Source: Yponomeuta sedellus
Taxonomy: Eukaryota; Arthropoda; Insecta; Lepidoptera; Yponomeutidae
DNA: 64,000 nt
Direction: 5' to 3'
NCBI GenBank assembly: GCA_934045075.1
Contig: OW203732.1
Span: 13,494,201 to 13,558,200 of the forward strand
The position numbers and the translations under genes were made by a program. Under the pieces are notes generated by a model. That model was not told where the DNA came from. It did no database searches and worked only from the letters and a program-made list of their open reading frames with translations. Below are positions 1-11,074 of the stretch, piece by piece (positions within the stretch are counted from its first letter, which is position 1; each line of letters starts with the position of its first letter).

Positions 1-220
1 CTATAAAGCCCCACCACTACGTGGCAGAGCAGCCGTAAACATAAAAATTATAAAAATAAATTTAACTGAAAAAATTATATGAACAAGAGAATTCAGGATA
101 TGCATAATGTTATACAGAAATAATAGTATAATTTACGTTAGTTGTTAATTTTACCAGTCATTATTGCCTTATTTATTCATACTTTTTCAGTTTTTCTTGG
201 CCAAATTGTCAGTAATTTTT

Positions 221-423
221 TAAAAACCTATTTAGAGGCTAAAAATTCCACCCATGCCGGGACTCGAACCTGCGACCTCTGGCTAACCGTGCCAGCGCTC
301 TTCCAACTGAGCTAATGGGCGACTAACGGCATCAGTGAAATTTCGAACCTCTTTACAATACTCTCTGTATTAAGTACAGGCAGCGACATCTGGCTGAAGT
401 AATTTGCATCACTTGCAGCCCCA
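221..423 (-). repeat. tRNA-derived SINE A, long form
   Basis: On the minus strand this has a tRNA-like core with an A box (TTAGCTCAGTTGG) and a B box (GGTTCGAGTCC), then a body containing TTTTTAGCCTCTAAATAGG. It also carries about 100 bp upstream of the tRNA core, containing CTGCCTGTAC and GAGGTTCGAAATTTC. The same arrangement recurs at about 4220, 11127, 37081, 41030, 42456 and 63485. It is a dispersed repeat, not a tRNA gene. Confidence 0.8.
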
Positions 424-478
424 AGTTTCTCAGTTATTGTTAATGAGTTTTTTGAAACTCTTTTTTTCTGTGTTCCTC

Positions 479-887
479 TATTCTCAATTACGATACGATA
501 TCAATCCTTGTATGTCCCCACTGCTGGTCTACGTACGGGTCTCTCCCTGCATCGCAGGAAGGTTAGGCCATACTCCACCACGGGGGCCAAGTCCGGGTTG
601 GTGGAGAATTGTAAGACAGTAGCGGGCTTTACTGTCAGAAGTTATCAAGCCGCCCATAAGCCCTCTGACATGGCTTAACGACTACCATTACATGACAGCC
701 GGCACCAACGGCTTAGCGTGCCTTGCGAAGCACGGAAGCGCTCGGGAAAAATGCCACTAGCGGCAGTCACGGCACGGTCACCCATCCTGCACCTGACCGC
801 GCCTGTTGTTGCTTAACTCAAGTGATTGATTCCAATCACTCGGTTCGGCTAGGCCACGAGCGCTTCTTTGTGTCCGTATTCTCAATT
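479..887 (-). mobile_element. 5S rRNA-derived SINE B with 11-bp target duplication
   Basis: The minus strand begins with a head resembling the 5S rRNA internal promoter (TTAAGCAACAACAGGCGCGG, then GGATGGGTGACCG) and ends in GGACATACAAGGATTGATAT. The element proper is 490-876. It is flanked by the perfect direct repeat TATTCTCAATT at 479-489 and 877-887, which is direct evidence of retroposition. At least ten further copies lie in the window. Reading frames across it are incidental. Confidence 0.85.
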
Positions 888-1254
888 GACGTACATCTTC
901 TAGAGGATTTAGATTATGTGAAAAATGTTCCTGTACCAAGCTTTTGTTCTCATAGATGCCGCAAATCTCATAGATACATCACTGCCGCACTATCTCCTAC
1001 CTAGCTATAACATTTCCCGGAAAAGCAAAGGCCTGCCTTAATTAAAGCAGTAATTCCATAAACCTATTATAGTTAAAGTTATAGAAAGTTAGGCAAGTTA
1101 GTCCCCGGACGGTGATTTCACTGCGTTACGCCTTTCCTAGTAAAGTATCTCAAGACCAATCTCCAGGGTGCGACTATACTCTCTAGACCGACCTGCGCCA
1201 ATGCTATCTGACAGCACTGTTTATCCAGGGGTGAGCTTTATACAGTAAATTACA

Positions 1255-1660
1255 TACATACATAACCTCACGCCTGTATCCCAGAGGGGCAGGCAGAGAC
1301 CAGGGACTGCCACTTGCCACGATCCTGACAGATCACCTTCGCTTCATCAACGTTCATAAGTCGTTGCAGGCACGCACGCCGGTTCCGGGTACTTTTTATG
1401 TTTCCCTTTGCTAATACATCCCCTATTTGGTCGATGTAAATCCGTCTGCGACGTCCTTTACCAGCCCTTCCATTCACATTCACAATATATATTTGTTCTT
1501 CCTTCATCCTCTCCACATGTCCAAACCAACGCAACATTTCTTTCTTAATTCTAGTCACTACATCCTCTTTCAGGCCACAACGCTCTCTAATCAGACTATT
1601 GCGTATCCTGTCATTCAAAGTAACACTACACATACTTGCAGTGTGTTTTACAGTGAATTA
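1255..1660 (-). pseudogene. RTE-type LINE, C-terminal end of ORF2 (5' truncated)
   Basis: The minus strand is open from ATG at 1633 to a stop at 1268. It encodes about 121 residues of the post-reverse-transcriptase tail: RIRNSLIRERCGLKEDV, MLRWFGHVERM, DQIGDVLAK, then VICQDRGKWQSLV and a terminal GIQA. The catalytic domain is absent. A short ATGT-rich tail (TACATACATACATA on the plus strand) follows the stop, as expected for an RTE 3' end. Related tails occur at 11970, 22671, 34975 and 44630. Clade assignment is from memory of the family. Confidence 0.75.
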
Positions 1661-1667
1661 GTAACCT

Positions 1668-2258
1668 TGTAACGGTGCAAACTTCTTTACACCATTTTTT
1701 ATCACACATTTTCGAGATTTCTTCATGATTACCACTTTACATCTTGACTAGACCTGACTATTTTTACCTGCTTATTCCGTTTTTATTCAGTATTTTGTTT
1801 TTATTATAAATGAAATAATAACAATAATGGCCTTTTGCATCTACTTAATGAAATGATTTATACAGCGTCCAGTGGCATCTTCACCACACTAGATGGGTGA
1901 AGGGACCACTCCGACGCTGTAGTACCTGGGACATGGACATGGGAGCCCCAGGTTCGATCCCCAGTGCGGGCATGTACCAATGACTTTGTTTAATTTCAAA
2001 GTTACGTAGATTTGCTTTGTAGTCGCAATACCACACGCTAACGGTGAAGGAAAACATCCTGAGGAAACCCGCGGCTTGTTTGGCTCCGCACGTATTGACT
2101 AGTCTTTCCTGTGGGCTAGGCCGACTAAGCTGTCAGGATGGTATAGGTGCTGGGCAAGCCTACACCATCTATAAATGAAATAAATAAAACAGTATAAATA
2201 AAGCACAAGGTTGAAGTCGTTCCAGTCTTATTATTTATAAAAGTTTTACAACACTACA
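1668..2258 (+). mobile_element. Solo LTR (family D), interrupted by a SINE
   Basis: It begins TGTAACGGTGCAAAC and ends ACAACACTACA, with 4-bp duplication ACCT at 1664-1667 and 2259-2262. It is related to the LTRs of the complete element at 12307-14715 and to the solo LTR at 17316-17586. No internal region is present, so it is a solo LTR. It is split at 1819-2169 by a SINE. Confidence 0.75.
1805..2183 (+). mobile_element. tRNA-related SINE G inserted in the solo LTR, 14-bp duplication
   Basis: The insert 1819-2169 is flanked by TATAAATGAAATAA at 1805-1818 and 2170-2183. It holds a B-box-like GGTTCGATCCC, then GTGCGGGCATGTACC, a conserved block AACATCCTGAGGAAACCCGC also found in other lepidopteran SINEs, and the end GGTATAGGTGCTGGGCAAGC. 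Its 5' module (about 1829-1935) also occurs at 3903-3999 and 5440-5492, and in both LTRs of the Ty3/gypsy element. Confidence 0.75.
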
Positions 2259-2322
2259 ACCTTATATAGTAAAACGTCTTGCACCATGACATTTGCAGAT
2301 ATATCCATGGGTACATTGTATG

Positions 2323-2453
2323 ACCAAAATCAATTTACACTATTTTTATTTTTAATGCACTAACCCGTGCTAAGGAACAAATTTAAAAACCTATTTAGAG
2401 GCTAAAAATTTCACCCATGCCGGGATTCGAACCCGCCAACCAAAATCAATTTA
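2323..2453 (-). mobile_element. 5'-truncated SINE A with 15-bp target duplication
   Basis: A 101-bp insert (2338-2438) is flanked by perfect ACCAAAATCAATTTA at 2323-2337 and 2439-2453. On the minus strand it starts inside the tRNA B box and ends in ATTAAAAATAAAAATAGTG. This defines the true 3' end of the short SINE A form and shows that it moves by target-primed retroposition. Confidence 0.88.
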
Positions 2454-2656
2454 TTCGGTTTTATAATCGTTTAGCCCAGCGTAACCTCTTCCGTCCTAAC
2501 AGTAAAAATAACCATAGATTTCTTTTTCACTTAATTATTGTTTTTTCTTTATTAATTGAGTAATGTCACATGCAATGAAAAGAATAACTTAAACAGTATC
2601 GTCATATCCGATTAAAATTGTATTAATAACAAAATAAAAACACACACAAAATTAAA

Positions 2657-2845
2657 TCAGCCAATCAAACCACGCCGAGACATATCCGGCCCAAAGGTTC
2701 CCATAACACTGGCAGCATTACCGCGCTGCTCTGCTAGGGAGATCCTTTGCATCAAAAATGCCCCGAGCGGTAGTCCAAGCCACGGTTCTTCAGACGACGC
2801 CCAACCTCTTAAACAAAGGCTCTCCCCCAAAAACCCCAGACCCAA
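2657..2845 (-). pseudogene. Unassigned transposon-like peptide tail
   Basis: The minus-strand frame ends in RGNAASVMGTFGPDMSRRGL before a stop. A second, diverged copy of this peptide (AASVLGTFGPGMSRGG) lies on the minus strand at about 57945-57995. Repetition marks it as part of a dispersed element, probably the C-terminus of a retroelement protein, but I cannot name the family. An AT-rich non-coding stretch follows in both copies. Confidence 0.4.
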
Positions 2846-3195
2846 GTAGTTTCTATAGCCTTCTTCAAATATTTAAAGATTTCTTTTGTTGATGAGTAAC
2901 CAAATGTTTCATTGATCCTAAACTACTTTGACCTTGCAGTCACCCCAAAGCAAGAGTAATGTGTTAACATGAGGATCGCAGTGACGTCACGGACACAATG
3001 ATCATCCGAGGCAGGGGTGACGGATTACCGCGGGATCCGGGATGTTAATCAACGTGAATAATGACCCGATACGAGTGCCCGAATAAAGCCTGATGGATCT
3101 TCGAATGATCTATAATTGCGAGAGAGCTATTTTGTTCGCCGTTTACTTCGTTCGTACTATATGGATGGGATTTTTGGCCTTTTGTATTTAGTTAT

Positions 3196-3725
3196 AATAT
3201 ACTAAACGGGTCTAATCGTGATTATTTATTAGGTGAAATGTAATTACCTTATTACTCGACGTTTCGGCAGCGTTTCAATTGCCGTGGTCACGGGTAGACA
3301 GAACTGGCGAGTACAGTCAATTATAATTGTGGGTACAGTCTGTTAGCTTTTAGAATAAACCTCGAGTTCTAGAGTAGGCTTCGGTTTTCACCGAAAGCAC
3401 ACGCGTGTAATACTAGGTACTTCCTGCTCTGTATAAAAGTTTTCTTCACTATTTTGAAAAGTTATGTATAGTCAAGTGTCATGTTAGTTCCGGAATTTCT
3501 ATTACACGAATATATTCGATAGTAGCCGAGGTACCTATATTCTAAAAGCTAACAGACTGTAGTCACTTTTACTTTTTCGCAGCTGGCCGACACACAACAA
3601 TCACTTCGCCCGCGGACAGGTCCGGTGATAAGGCGCGTGATTTCTATTTACTTAGTACTGGATTCCCGATCATTTACACCCGTTTAGTATATAATATGAG
3701 TATTGCGAATCATTAAGAAATACTT
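3196..3725. repeat. MITE-like repeat K, split by MITE J
   Basis: The outer ends are inverted: TATACTAAACGGGT near 3198 and ACCCGTTTAGTATATAA near 3680. The left part carries TAATTACCTTATTACTCGACG and GCCGTGGTCACGGGTAGAC. Related copies are at about 17765-17940, 44870-45003 and 63735-63845. The copy is interrupted by MITE J at 3336-3559. Confidence 0.6.
3336..3559. mobile_element. MITE J1, Tc1/mariner-type (TA target)
   Basis: It is flanked by TA at 3334-3335 and 3560-3561. The terminal inverted repeats start CAGTCTGTTAGCTTTTAGAAT and end ATTCTAAAAGCTAACAGACTG. It is non-coding. A second copy in the opposite orientation lies at 59431-60009. It sits inside repeat K, so it is the younger of the two. 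Confidence 0.8.
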
Positions 3726-3761
3726 TTGTCTTTATTTCCACTAAGCTACAGCAGCTACAAA

Positions 3762-3999
3762 TTCGTGTAGCAATACCATACGTTAAATGTAAAGTAAACC
3801 CGCGGCTCGGTTGTTTCTGCACGTAATGACGTGTCTATTTTTGTCAAAACTGGCTAACCTAACAGGATATTATAGGTGCTGAGCAAGCCTACTATATTTA
3901 AGCAATGTCCCAGGCATCGCGGTTTCCGAGTGGTCCCTTCACCTATCTAGTGTAAGTGAAGGTGCCATTGGACGCTGTACTAATCATCTCATTACAGGA
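3762..3999. repeat. Two SINE G fragments in inverted orientation
   Basis: 3762-3896 matches the second half of SINE G on the plus strand (AACCCGCGGCT to TATAGGTGCTGAGCAAGC). 3903-3999 matches its first module on the minus strand (GAGTGGTCCCTTCACC to ATCATCTCATTAC). The head-to-head junction lies near 3898-3905. Confidence 0.55.
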
Positions 4000-4103
4000 T
4001 AATTCTGATTTTCTACCTTGACACTGAATACAGGGTAACTTAGAATGGAAGCGTGTTATGTAACTCCATTGTGAAATAATATTTTTTTCAATTTTATGTC
4101 ATG

Positions 4104-4500
4104 TTAGCCAGAGGTCGCGGGTTCGAGTCCCGGCATGTGTGGAATTTTTAGCCTCTAAATAGGTTTTTAAAATTATTCTTAGCACGGGTTAGTGCATTAA
4201 AAAGAATATAATTATGTGGGTACCGCGATATCATTCCGATGTAAAACCTAACTGCAATGTAAGGTACTCGGGGCTGTAAGTGATGCAATTTACTTCAGCC
4301 AGATGTTGCTGCCTGTACGTAATACAGATAGTATTGTAAAGTGGTTCGAAATTTCACTGATGCTGGTGAGTCGCCCATTAGCTCAGTTGGGAAAGGTCGC
4401 GGGTTCGAGTCCCGACATGGGTGGAATTTTTAGCCTCTAAATAAGTTTTTTAAAATTGTCCTTAGCACGGGTTAGTGCATTAAAAAGAATATAATCATGT
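4104..4500 (+). repeat. SINE A dimer (partial left unit plus full right unit)
   Basis: A left unit starts within the tRNA core (GCCAGAGGTCGCGGGTTCG) and runs to ATTAAAAAGAATATAAT. A roughly 100-bp linker (GATATCATTCCGATG, AACCTAACTGCAATG) joins it to a full right unit with TTAGCTCAGTTGG and the same 3' body. The same dimer order occurs at 40612-41243. Confidence 0.7.
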
Positions 4501-4551
4501 AGTTATAAAAACAGGCCCTTCCTTATTATGAAGATTTACTAGATGCTACTA

Positions 4552-4807
4552 CAGTCTATTTATTCTTACTTGTCTAATTTAGTAAACAAGATTCTACCCT
4601 CAAACTGTGACTTATTAGTCCAAAACTGCCATATTTCCATAAATGAAGTATCCTGGAACACTATTTTAGATAACACGCTACCAATTTTATAAACATAGTT
4701 CATGATAGTTCATGAATTGGCGAGAAAATGTCTAGTTTAAGCATCTAATCTCATTTTTAAGGTTAGAATCTTGTTTATTAAATTGGACAAGTAAGAATAA
4801 ATAGACG
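4552..4807. mobile_element. MITE I, copy 2, Tc1/mariner-type
   Basis: It is flanked by TA at 4550-4551 and 4808-4809. The inverted ends are about 40 bp: CAGTCTATTTATTCTTACTT at the left, and AAGTAAGAATAAATAGACG at the right. It is non-coding. A sister copy is at 10503-10737. Confidence 0.8.
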
Positions 4808-5042
4808 TACTACAGGGCGCCAAACATAGCACGTTGCGCTGAGCGACTGAAGCTGGCTTTCGTCAACACTATCCGACCTTTATCCGTCTGTTTATACTGA
4901 GCCGAGTTTTATAAAACAGCAGTATTTTATCGCAATTCGAGGTGCATTGCGTAACAGTCTGTTTGTTAATCTGATGGTAATCGACTTTGCACATCAACGT
5001 GTTATAGTAAACAATACATATTAGTCCTAAAAAGTGATTTCT

Positions 5043-5408
5043 GGAGTAAGCTCTTCCTTCCTTCCTTCCTTCTTTCAGGCTATATTATTCCACTGCTGAA
5101 CGTAGCCCTCCCCTAATGAGCGCCATAGCGCCCTGTCTTCAACTTGCCGCATCCAGCGTCTGCCGGCAGTTTTTCGCAGATCGTCATCCCACCTGATCGG
5201 AGGGCGTCCTCTACGTTTGCCGAGTCGCGGTCTCCACTCAAGGTCACGTTTACTCCAACGGTTGTCGGATCTCGCGAGATATGGCCAGCCCACTGCCACT
5301 TCAGCTCGCTAATTCTCTGAGCTATGTCGATAACTTTGGTTCTCTGTCGGACGCATCCTATCCTTCAGAGAAACTCCGAGCATAGCTCTCTCCATAGGAG
5401 TAAGCTCT
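5043..5408 (-). mobile_element. 5'-truncated LINE tail with 12-bp duplication
   Basis: The insert 5055-5396 is flanked by GGAGTAAGCTCT at 5043-5054 and 5397-5408. The minus strand encodes a reverse-transcriptase C-terminal tail: RRGRPPIRWDDDLRKTAG, RWMRQVEDRALWRSLGE and YVQQW, followed by a CTTC-type microsatellite tail at 5055-5074 (plus-strand reading). Domain loss and duplication together show a dead-on-arrival LINE insertion. Related tails lie at 19562, 21443, 46540, 51780 and 63063. Confidence 0.8.
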
Positions 5409-6999
5409 GTCTAGTGAATAATGCCAAAAATTGTTGCACAATGCCACTGAACGCTGTATAAATCATCTCATTACGTAGATGCACCAGGCCAATGTTTTTG
5501 TTTTCGTTGCACAATGAATTTTGTAGAACTACCAATATCTAGATAAAATGTATGACTGACAACCTTATTAAATAGCTATAATATTCATGTATCCTCCTTT
5601 AAGTATTTATTTACTTATCCAGTCGCTTGGCGCAAGTCACGGAATTTGAACAACTTACTAATGGGTAGTCTTACAACACTGAATATAGGTATAATATTTC
5701 CTGGTCAAATTTCATAGTATTTTTAATGAGGCTCAAAATAATTATCAAAATACCTAACAATTTTTTCTTGCTATATTTTTTCTTTGGCAGACATTCTTTG
5801 TGAAATAATAAACTAGAAATACAGTAAGTAAATCAAATTACTTAGCAACGTTTTTATAATAACATTTCAAGTTCGTGGCAACTTAACTCTTTTTGAAGAA
5901 AAGTAATTATCATTAGGGTTTATATTTGCGCAAAAAACGTCGTCCTTATTATGTTTTCCACGGTTCAAAGGTGACTTAGGTAATTTTGGAACAAAATATA
6001 TTATTAGCTTTCAACAACAAGATTTCAGTTCTACAGCTTTCCCCTGGGGCGTCATCATAACATCATAATAGATTCAGCTGAATTCATTTAGTGACAAACT
6101 CGACAACACACGTAAAAGCCTCGTGCAGCGCTAAAACCGCGCAAAAGTAATTTATAGTTTATATATTAATAACCGAACCCTACTACATACAAGCGATACA
6201 TCAAGTTTAACTAATTGGCCAGCGCTGGTTGGCTGTGGGCACGGCAAATGCTGGCACAAACAAAAACGGATTTAAAAATGCAAATAGCCACAGAATAAAA
6301 CGGCATTGCGGAGTTATGGCCGGGTCGTGCGTGGAAGGATCCCGCGAGTTCTTCGCTTGCGGCATCCAAATGAAGGAAACGTAACACATTTACCTACTGT
6401 TCAGATTAAGAGATGTCGCTAGCGCCGGCGAAGCTCGTACTATCCCGCATTAGCATGTACACCTGAACTTTATTATTCGGCCCTTAAATTCGCTTTATGA
6501 GCACTCCTTCTTAACGCTGATGTTACACTGGCACCACCGATAACTATCTCAGACTTGGTTAAAGCTATAACTGGAATAGGAGTACCTAAAATTAAATAAA
6601 CAGTTGTGTTGAGATATGGCAATGTGTATGAAAAATCTGTTGAAGGATAACACACATCAATGCGGTGGCGGTGGCAGAACAAACATATTTCATTTCTTCT
6701 TCTTTGGACCCTTCACTCCTCCGTGAAGTCTGGGGCTGACACAAGGGCTTTCTATTTAACTATTTTAATGGCTAAGGATGGTAGCTCCAGCCAAGTTACT
6801 CCCTTCTCCTTCGCCACAGAGAAAATGGATCTCTTCCACGTCTGGGACGGACTTCTGGGTTGTCGTCATATTTCAAGATCGTCACAAGAAATCTTACTTA
6901 TTTCCTCAACCCCGTCTCGGTCCCCGTGGTGGAGTAGTGAATATCTTTCCTGCGATGCACGAAAAGATCCGTGTCCCAGCAATGGTGAGATACCAGATA
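5409..6999. other. No assignable gene
   Basis: A SINE G module fragment lies at about 5440-5492 (minus). Beyond that I see only AT-rich unique sequence and short non-conserved open frames, including one of about 140 codons at 6660-7094 whose 3' part is LINE untranslated region. Nothing else is supported. Confidence 0.5.
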
Positions 7000-7362
7000 C
7001 CAAGTTTAGTATTCGTGCATTGTCCTTTTTTTTTGTCTTTTCCGTATGTCTCCATATAGGTACACAATATTGTATTTATTTCCTCATCGCGTAGATTGTT
7101 ATTATAACGTATTTATGTAAGTTTATCATAACTATGTGTGTAACTGTTTATGTAGGTATATTGTTATTTATATAAGTAGTGTATTAAAATATTCATATTT
7201 GCACCGACTACCCGTCTCTTATTTCCTTCAGGAACTTTCCGTCGTAAGGTTGTCTGGAAGAAATTGCTTTTAGCAATAAGGCCGCCAATTGTACTTTGTA
7301 TCTTTACATGTTTTATAATATGTGCTCTGGTGTACAATAAAGAATATTCTTATCTTATCTTA
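7000..7362 (+). mobile_element. LINE 3' end with TTATC tail
   Basis: It runs from CAAGTTTAGTATTCGTGCAT through AAGGTTGTCTGGAAGAAATT and GCAATAAGGCCGCCAATTG to TGTACAATAAAGAATATTC and a TCTTATCTTATC tail. It matches the 3' part of the longer minus-strand copy at 55890-56465, which still encodes a LINE ORF2 terminus. Other copies are at 15822-16072 and 43345-43526. Confidence 0.75.
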
Positions 7363-8288
7363 ATAACATCATCATCTTCTATTTCGTACAAAATGTTATT
7401 GAAAGTTTTTGGATTACCTACCGTCCACTATCGGGAACTATGAATTCTTTTTCACCAAACCATATTCGAATTCCCCAATCAACCATCCGCGAATTCATAT
7501 TCCTCACAAGTACATATTTCTTGAGTTATGTACTGCTCCATTGTTACTGCTACATGAAGTATAAATTGGGGCCTAAACCGAATAATCTGAAAGGATGGTA
7601 TAGGTCCTAGGCAAGGCTTTTTCATCTAAAAATATATTCCAGGTGCATAGAGCCTTCAAACATAGAACCCTACTATAACGCTGAGTTATCTGCCTTTTAT
7701 AATAACAGTGGCATGGCGTAACCATTATTTTCTATTTGTTTTTTGTGTGATTTATTGTCCTTCAAGTAGTATTTATTTTCGGTTCCGTTTTGTTATTGTG
7801 GCGTGTGTACTGTTATGGGAAATGTTTTTCTTCTTCTAAATATAACTTGTCGTCGTGTGTAATTTTTAAAAATTAAAATTATAGATCCTAAGAGTATTAA
7901 TAATTAATGTAATCAAACCGTAGCCTTGTAAGAGAAACATTTCCTTAATTGAATAATTGATGTGCTCCGAAAAGGGTTTGCTCAGGAAAAGCAGGATAAT
8001 TGACTCGTCATTTCGTCGCAAATTAAATTGTTAAACATTATTCAGAGTGATGCTGGAAATCAAAGCGAGCGGAAGAATTTGAGGCCCACAAACGAAGCGT
8101 GTCGAAATTTGGACGTGTGCGAGCAGTTTGAATAGGTACGGTGAAGGACGCAACTAAACTCGACGTATTTAAAAAGTAACTTGGCGGCCTACACTAAGTT
8201 TGGAATTTTTTGTCCATATTTTCTTCAAATGAATTGTAACGTTCATTAGGCCGCAGTTTCTGCGCTACTTTAAAAATAAAACCTTTTT
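7363..8288. other. No assignable gene
   Basis: AT-rich sequence. A short SINE G 3' fragment (GGATGGTATAGGTCCTAGGC) is at about 7592. I see no conserved frame, splice pair or terminal repeat. Confidence 0.45.
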
Positions 8289-8607
8289 CATTTCCCCACT
8301 GCTGGGGCACGGGTCTCTTCCTGCATCGCAGAAAGTCCAGGTTGGTGGAGGATTTAGGATAGTGGCGGAATTTACTGTCAGAAGTTATCAAGCCGCCCAT
8401 AAGGCCTTTGACATGACTTATCCACTGCCATTACATGACGGCCGGCACCAACGGCTTAACGCGCCTTGCAAAGCACCGAAGCGTTTGGAAATGCCACTAG
8501 CGATAGTCACGGGATGGTCACCCATCCTGCACCTGACCGCGCCTGTTATTGCTTAACTCAAGTGCTTAAATCCAATCACTCGATTTGACTAGGCTGCGAG
8601 CGCTTCT
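8289..8607 (-). repeat. SINE B copy with internal deletions
   Basis: The minus strand carries the 5S-like head (GTTAAGCAATAACAGGCGCGG region) and the SINE B body to CAGCAGTGGGGAAATG. Several internal segments are missing. No clear target duplication was found. Confidence 0.8.
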
Positions 8608-9479
8608 AGCTGTCTATATCTGCTATCACTTGAATTTTAATTTTACAAAGTAGTTGACCGACAAGTACTACTTGAACGGAAATATCCTATGTTTAGTGAA
8701 ATTATTTGATATATACATATCTTGTGTTTGTATAGAACTCTTCGAAAACGGTTTTTCTAATATTTTTTATGAATAACTTAAGATAAGAATACCTTTTAGT
8801 ATCCAATAGGGAAACTTAAAGGTTAAATATTATATTTAGTATATTTGGTATATCTGAGGTCGTAGGCAATTAAATATTGTAATACAACGTTTGGGGGGTA
8901 AGCCAGTATAATATAATAAAACACTGTCCGTGATAGAAATGTTCCAATTCCAACAGTCAAATTACGCGCATTCCTTAGGTTGTTAGTGTTATTTCTATGC
9001 CCTTTTAATACTGGCAGGGTCTAATTAAAGAAAAGGTTGTAAAAGTTTTGTATCTAATTGTGTCAGTGTCCAATTAAAAACAAGTAAAGTTGGAGAAACA
9101 CTTTGTGCAGGATATTGTACTACGCAAGAAAGTGTCGAGTAGAGAGCCCGCCGGTTGCGAATAAACAGCTCCAGATTTTCCGGGACATATAGCACATTCG
9201 GCAGCCGTGATTCTGTCCCGAAATTGGCTCAAAATGGACCCACCACTCTGTGATCTGTCCGGGCAAACCGTGCGCTGCATAAATTAGCCCTAGTTAAAAG
9301 GGAGCCTTAATGGCAGACAAAATGAATGGCTCCCGGTAGCTGCAACCGCTTCAACGTACTTTGGGCTGTGGGCCACCTGATTTGTGTGTGAACCTGTCAG
9401 CAAAAATATTAACGGGTGTACCTATAACACTGACGAATTTAAACTAACTTTCACACAATACAATCACTGGTCCTGGGCG
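8608..9479. other. No assignable gene
   Basis: Mostly AT-rich unique sequence with a more GC-balanced block at about 9080-9400. Short open frames there show no recognisable motif. Confidence 0.4.
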
Positions 9480-9718
9480 GGCGAGTCTTTAAAGTGCATA
9501 GTTATTCAATAGAGTCATATTAGTCCGGTAATGGTCGTTTCATTCACACTATCGGTAACCAAACGCATTGCAATGGTATCGCCGAGTGGATCTTCTTCGC
9601 GTGAGATGCCTATGTAATTTGCGTGGGTTATACCCCAGGAATGACATTGTACTGCTATTGCGTTGTAGACTACCAAATTGAGGCAAATAACTACCATTGT
9701 CCATTTCATTAAAATAAA
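9480..9718 (+). repeat. MITE-like repeat H, right end lost
   Basis: It starts GCGAGTCTTTAAAGTGCATAG and includes TTTCATTCACACTATCGGTA and GAATGACATTGTACTGCTATT. It is about 85% similar by eye to 50187-50465. The inverted right terminus of that copy is missing here and a SINE P fragment abuts instead. Confidence 0.6.
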
Positions 9719-9786
9719 TAAATATTCGTAGACATATTACACAGATCTCGTTAGCCCTATGCTAAGTACAACTAAATTACTAAATT
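9719..9786 (-). repeat. SINE P 3' fragment
   Basis: Contains ACACAGATCTCGTTAGCCC and AAGTACAACTAAA, shared with the SINE P copies at 19119, 25398 and 57170. The tRNA-like head is missing. Confidence 0.6.
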
Positions 9787-9887
9787 TGACGTAAGTGTCA
9801 TGTTCTTGCCTGGTTACCATAGTACAGTGTATCCTAGTTTGGGTGCAGTCCCTAGAGTGTAATACTTACATAGTTTTTCAATACGGT

Positions 9888-10095
9888 AGACTGCCTCGTT
9901 GCTATAGCGGTATCACGCCCGGTATTACCATGCCGAAGGTCTTGAGTTCAATTCACACTGAAGGCCGCCGTACGTACATTTGAACACACGGCTGGGTGTA
10001 TTTGCAGCTTTGTGGCGCCCTTGCCTGTCTACTATACCACATTGTTGTTCGAGGACAGGACAATTTGGTTGTGTTATATGGAAGTTATTATTTTT
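9888..10095 (+). repeat. tRNA-like SINE N
   Basis: An A-box-like TATAGCGGTATCACGC and a B-box-like GGTCTTGAGTTCAATTC are spaced as in a tRNA, followed by a non-tRNA body to about 10095. Only one copy is visible, so the family is inferred from the tRNA-like head. Confidence 0.45.
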
Positions 10096-10502
10096 ACTGA
10101 TTTTGGATTGGAGTCTATCTAGTCTGAACGGAGCTCTACATTGAACGGTACTCATGGCCGCTTATTTGCCCGGATTTTCAGTACATAATTTGTCATTTTC
10201 AACCGTAAATAACCCGGCCGCTCCCTTGAAATTCTAAAATGTCCATGTATTTCAGCAACCCGATACCCTTTTCAGATCAGATTTAGCGCGTGCCCAGTTG
10301 GCTGTAGACTTTTTAGCGTGGGGATAAGAGAATTGCAAACGTACGTTGGCTTCATATAAGCACCGCAATTTTGAATTTCGAAAACAACGCGTTTGAATTT
10401 GGCATTTCTTTAATAAAACCCCCAATTTGAGCCAAAAATCTGCCATAAAAAAAAGGTTCGAGAATGTAATCGAAAATCGGTGTCATTGGATGGATCTATC
10501 TA

Positions 10503-10737
10503 CGGTCTATTTATCCTTACTTGTCCAATTTTGTAAACAAGAATTTAACCTCAAAATTGACATCTGAAGCCAAAACTACATATTTTCCACAAGTTCTTTG
10601 TTTAGAAAATTTGCAGTTATCTAAAATTGTGTCCCAGGTTACTTACTTCAGCTAGGCAGTTTTCGACTTAAAAGTCGTACCTATTTTACTGGTAGAATCT
10701 TGTTTACAAAAATGAACAAGTAAGGATAAATAGACTG
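10503..10737. mobile_element. MITE I, copy 1, Tc1/mariner-type
   Basis: It is flanked by TA at 10501-10502 and 10738-10739. Termini CGGTCTATTTATCCTTACTT and AAGTAAGGATAAATAGACTG are inverted over about 40 bp. It is non-coding and pairs with the copy at 4552-4807. Confidence 0.8.
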
Positions 10738-11074
10738 TAGATGCATTTTCTATCACTTTCTCTTAAATTATTAAATTAGCTTATCTTAGCGTGCTAATTT
10801 CCGAGAAATCGTATAACTTGATCAGTCGGTCAATCATTGAGTATTACATCTTTCGCAGTCTATCAGCACCCGCATCCACGGGCCTCTTCCAACTTAGTCA
10901 CATCCTGTGACCATCGATGGTTGATTTACTTACTGACCGCCTCCAGTTCTCAACTACCTATTCACTATTACCCTGGTCTACCAACCGTCATATGTTACAT
11001 AACTAAAATTATTCACCAGTTTTTACTTTAATTGAATTTTGGGAATAATTATTTAAATTGTAATATAAAAATAG

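Noticed and set aside
404..1004. Several 70-95 codon frames around 400-1000
   Set aside because: They run through SINE B on either strand and recur wherever that SINE occurs (7-8, 11, 16.8, 27.5, 35.6, 46.8 and 59.7 kb).
6660..7094. 144-codon frame
   Set aside because: The 3' part is LINE untranslated sequence shared with 55890-56465, and no motif is visible in the rest.
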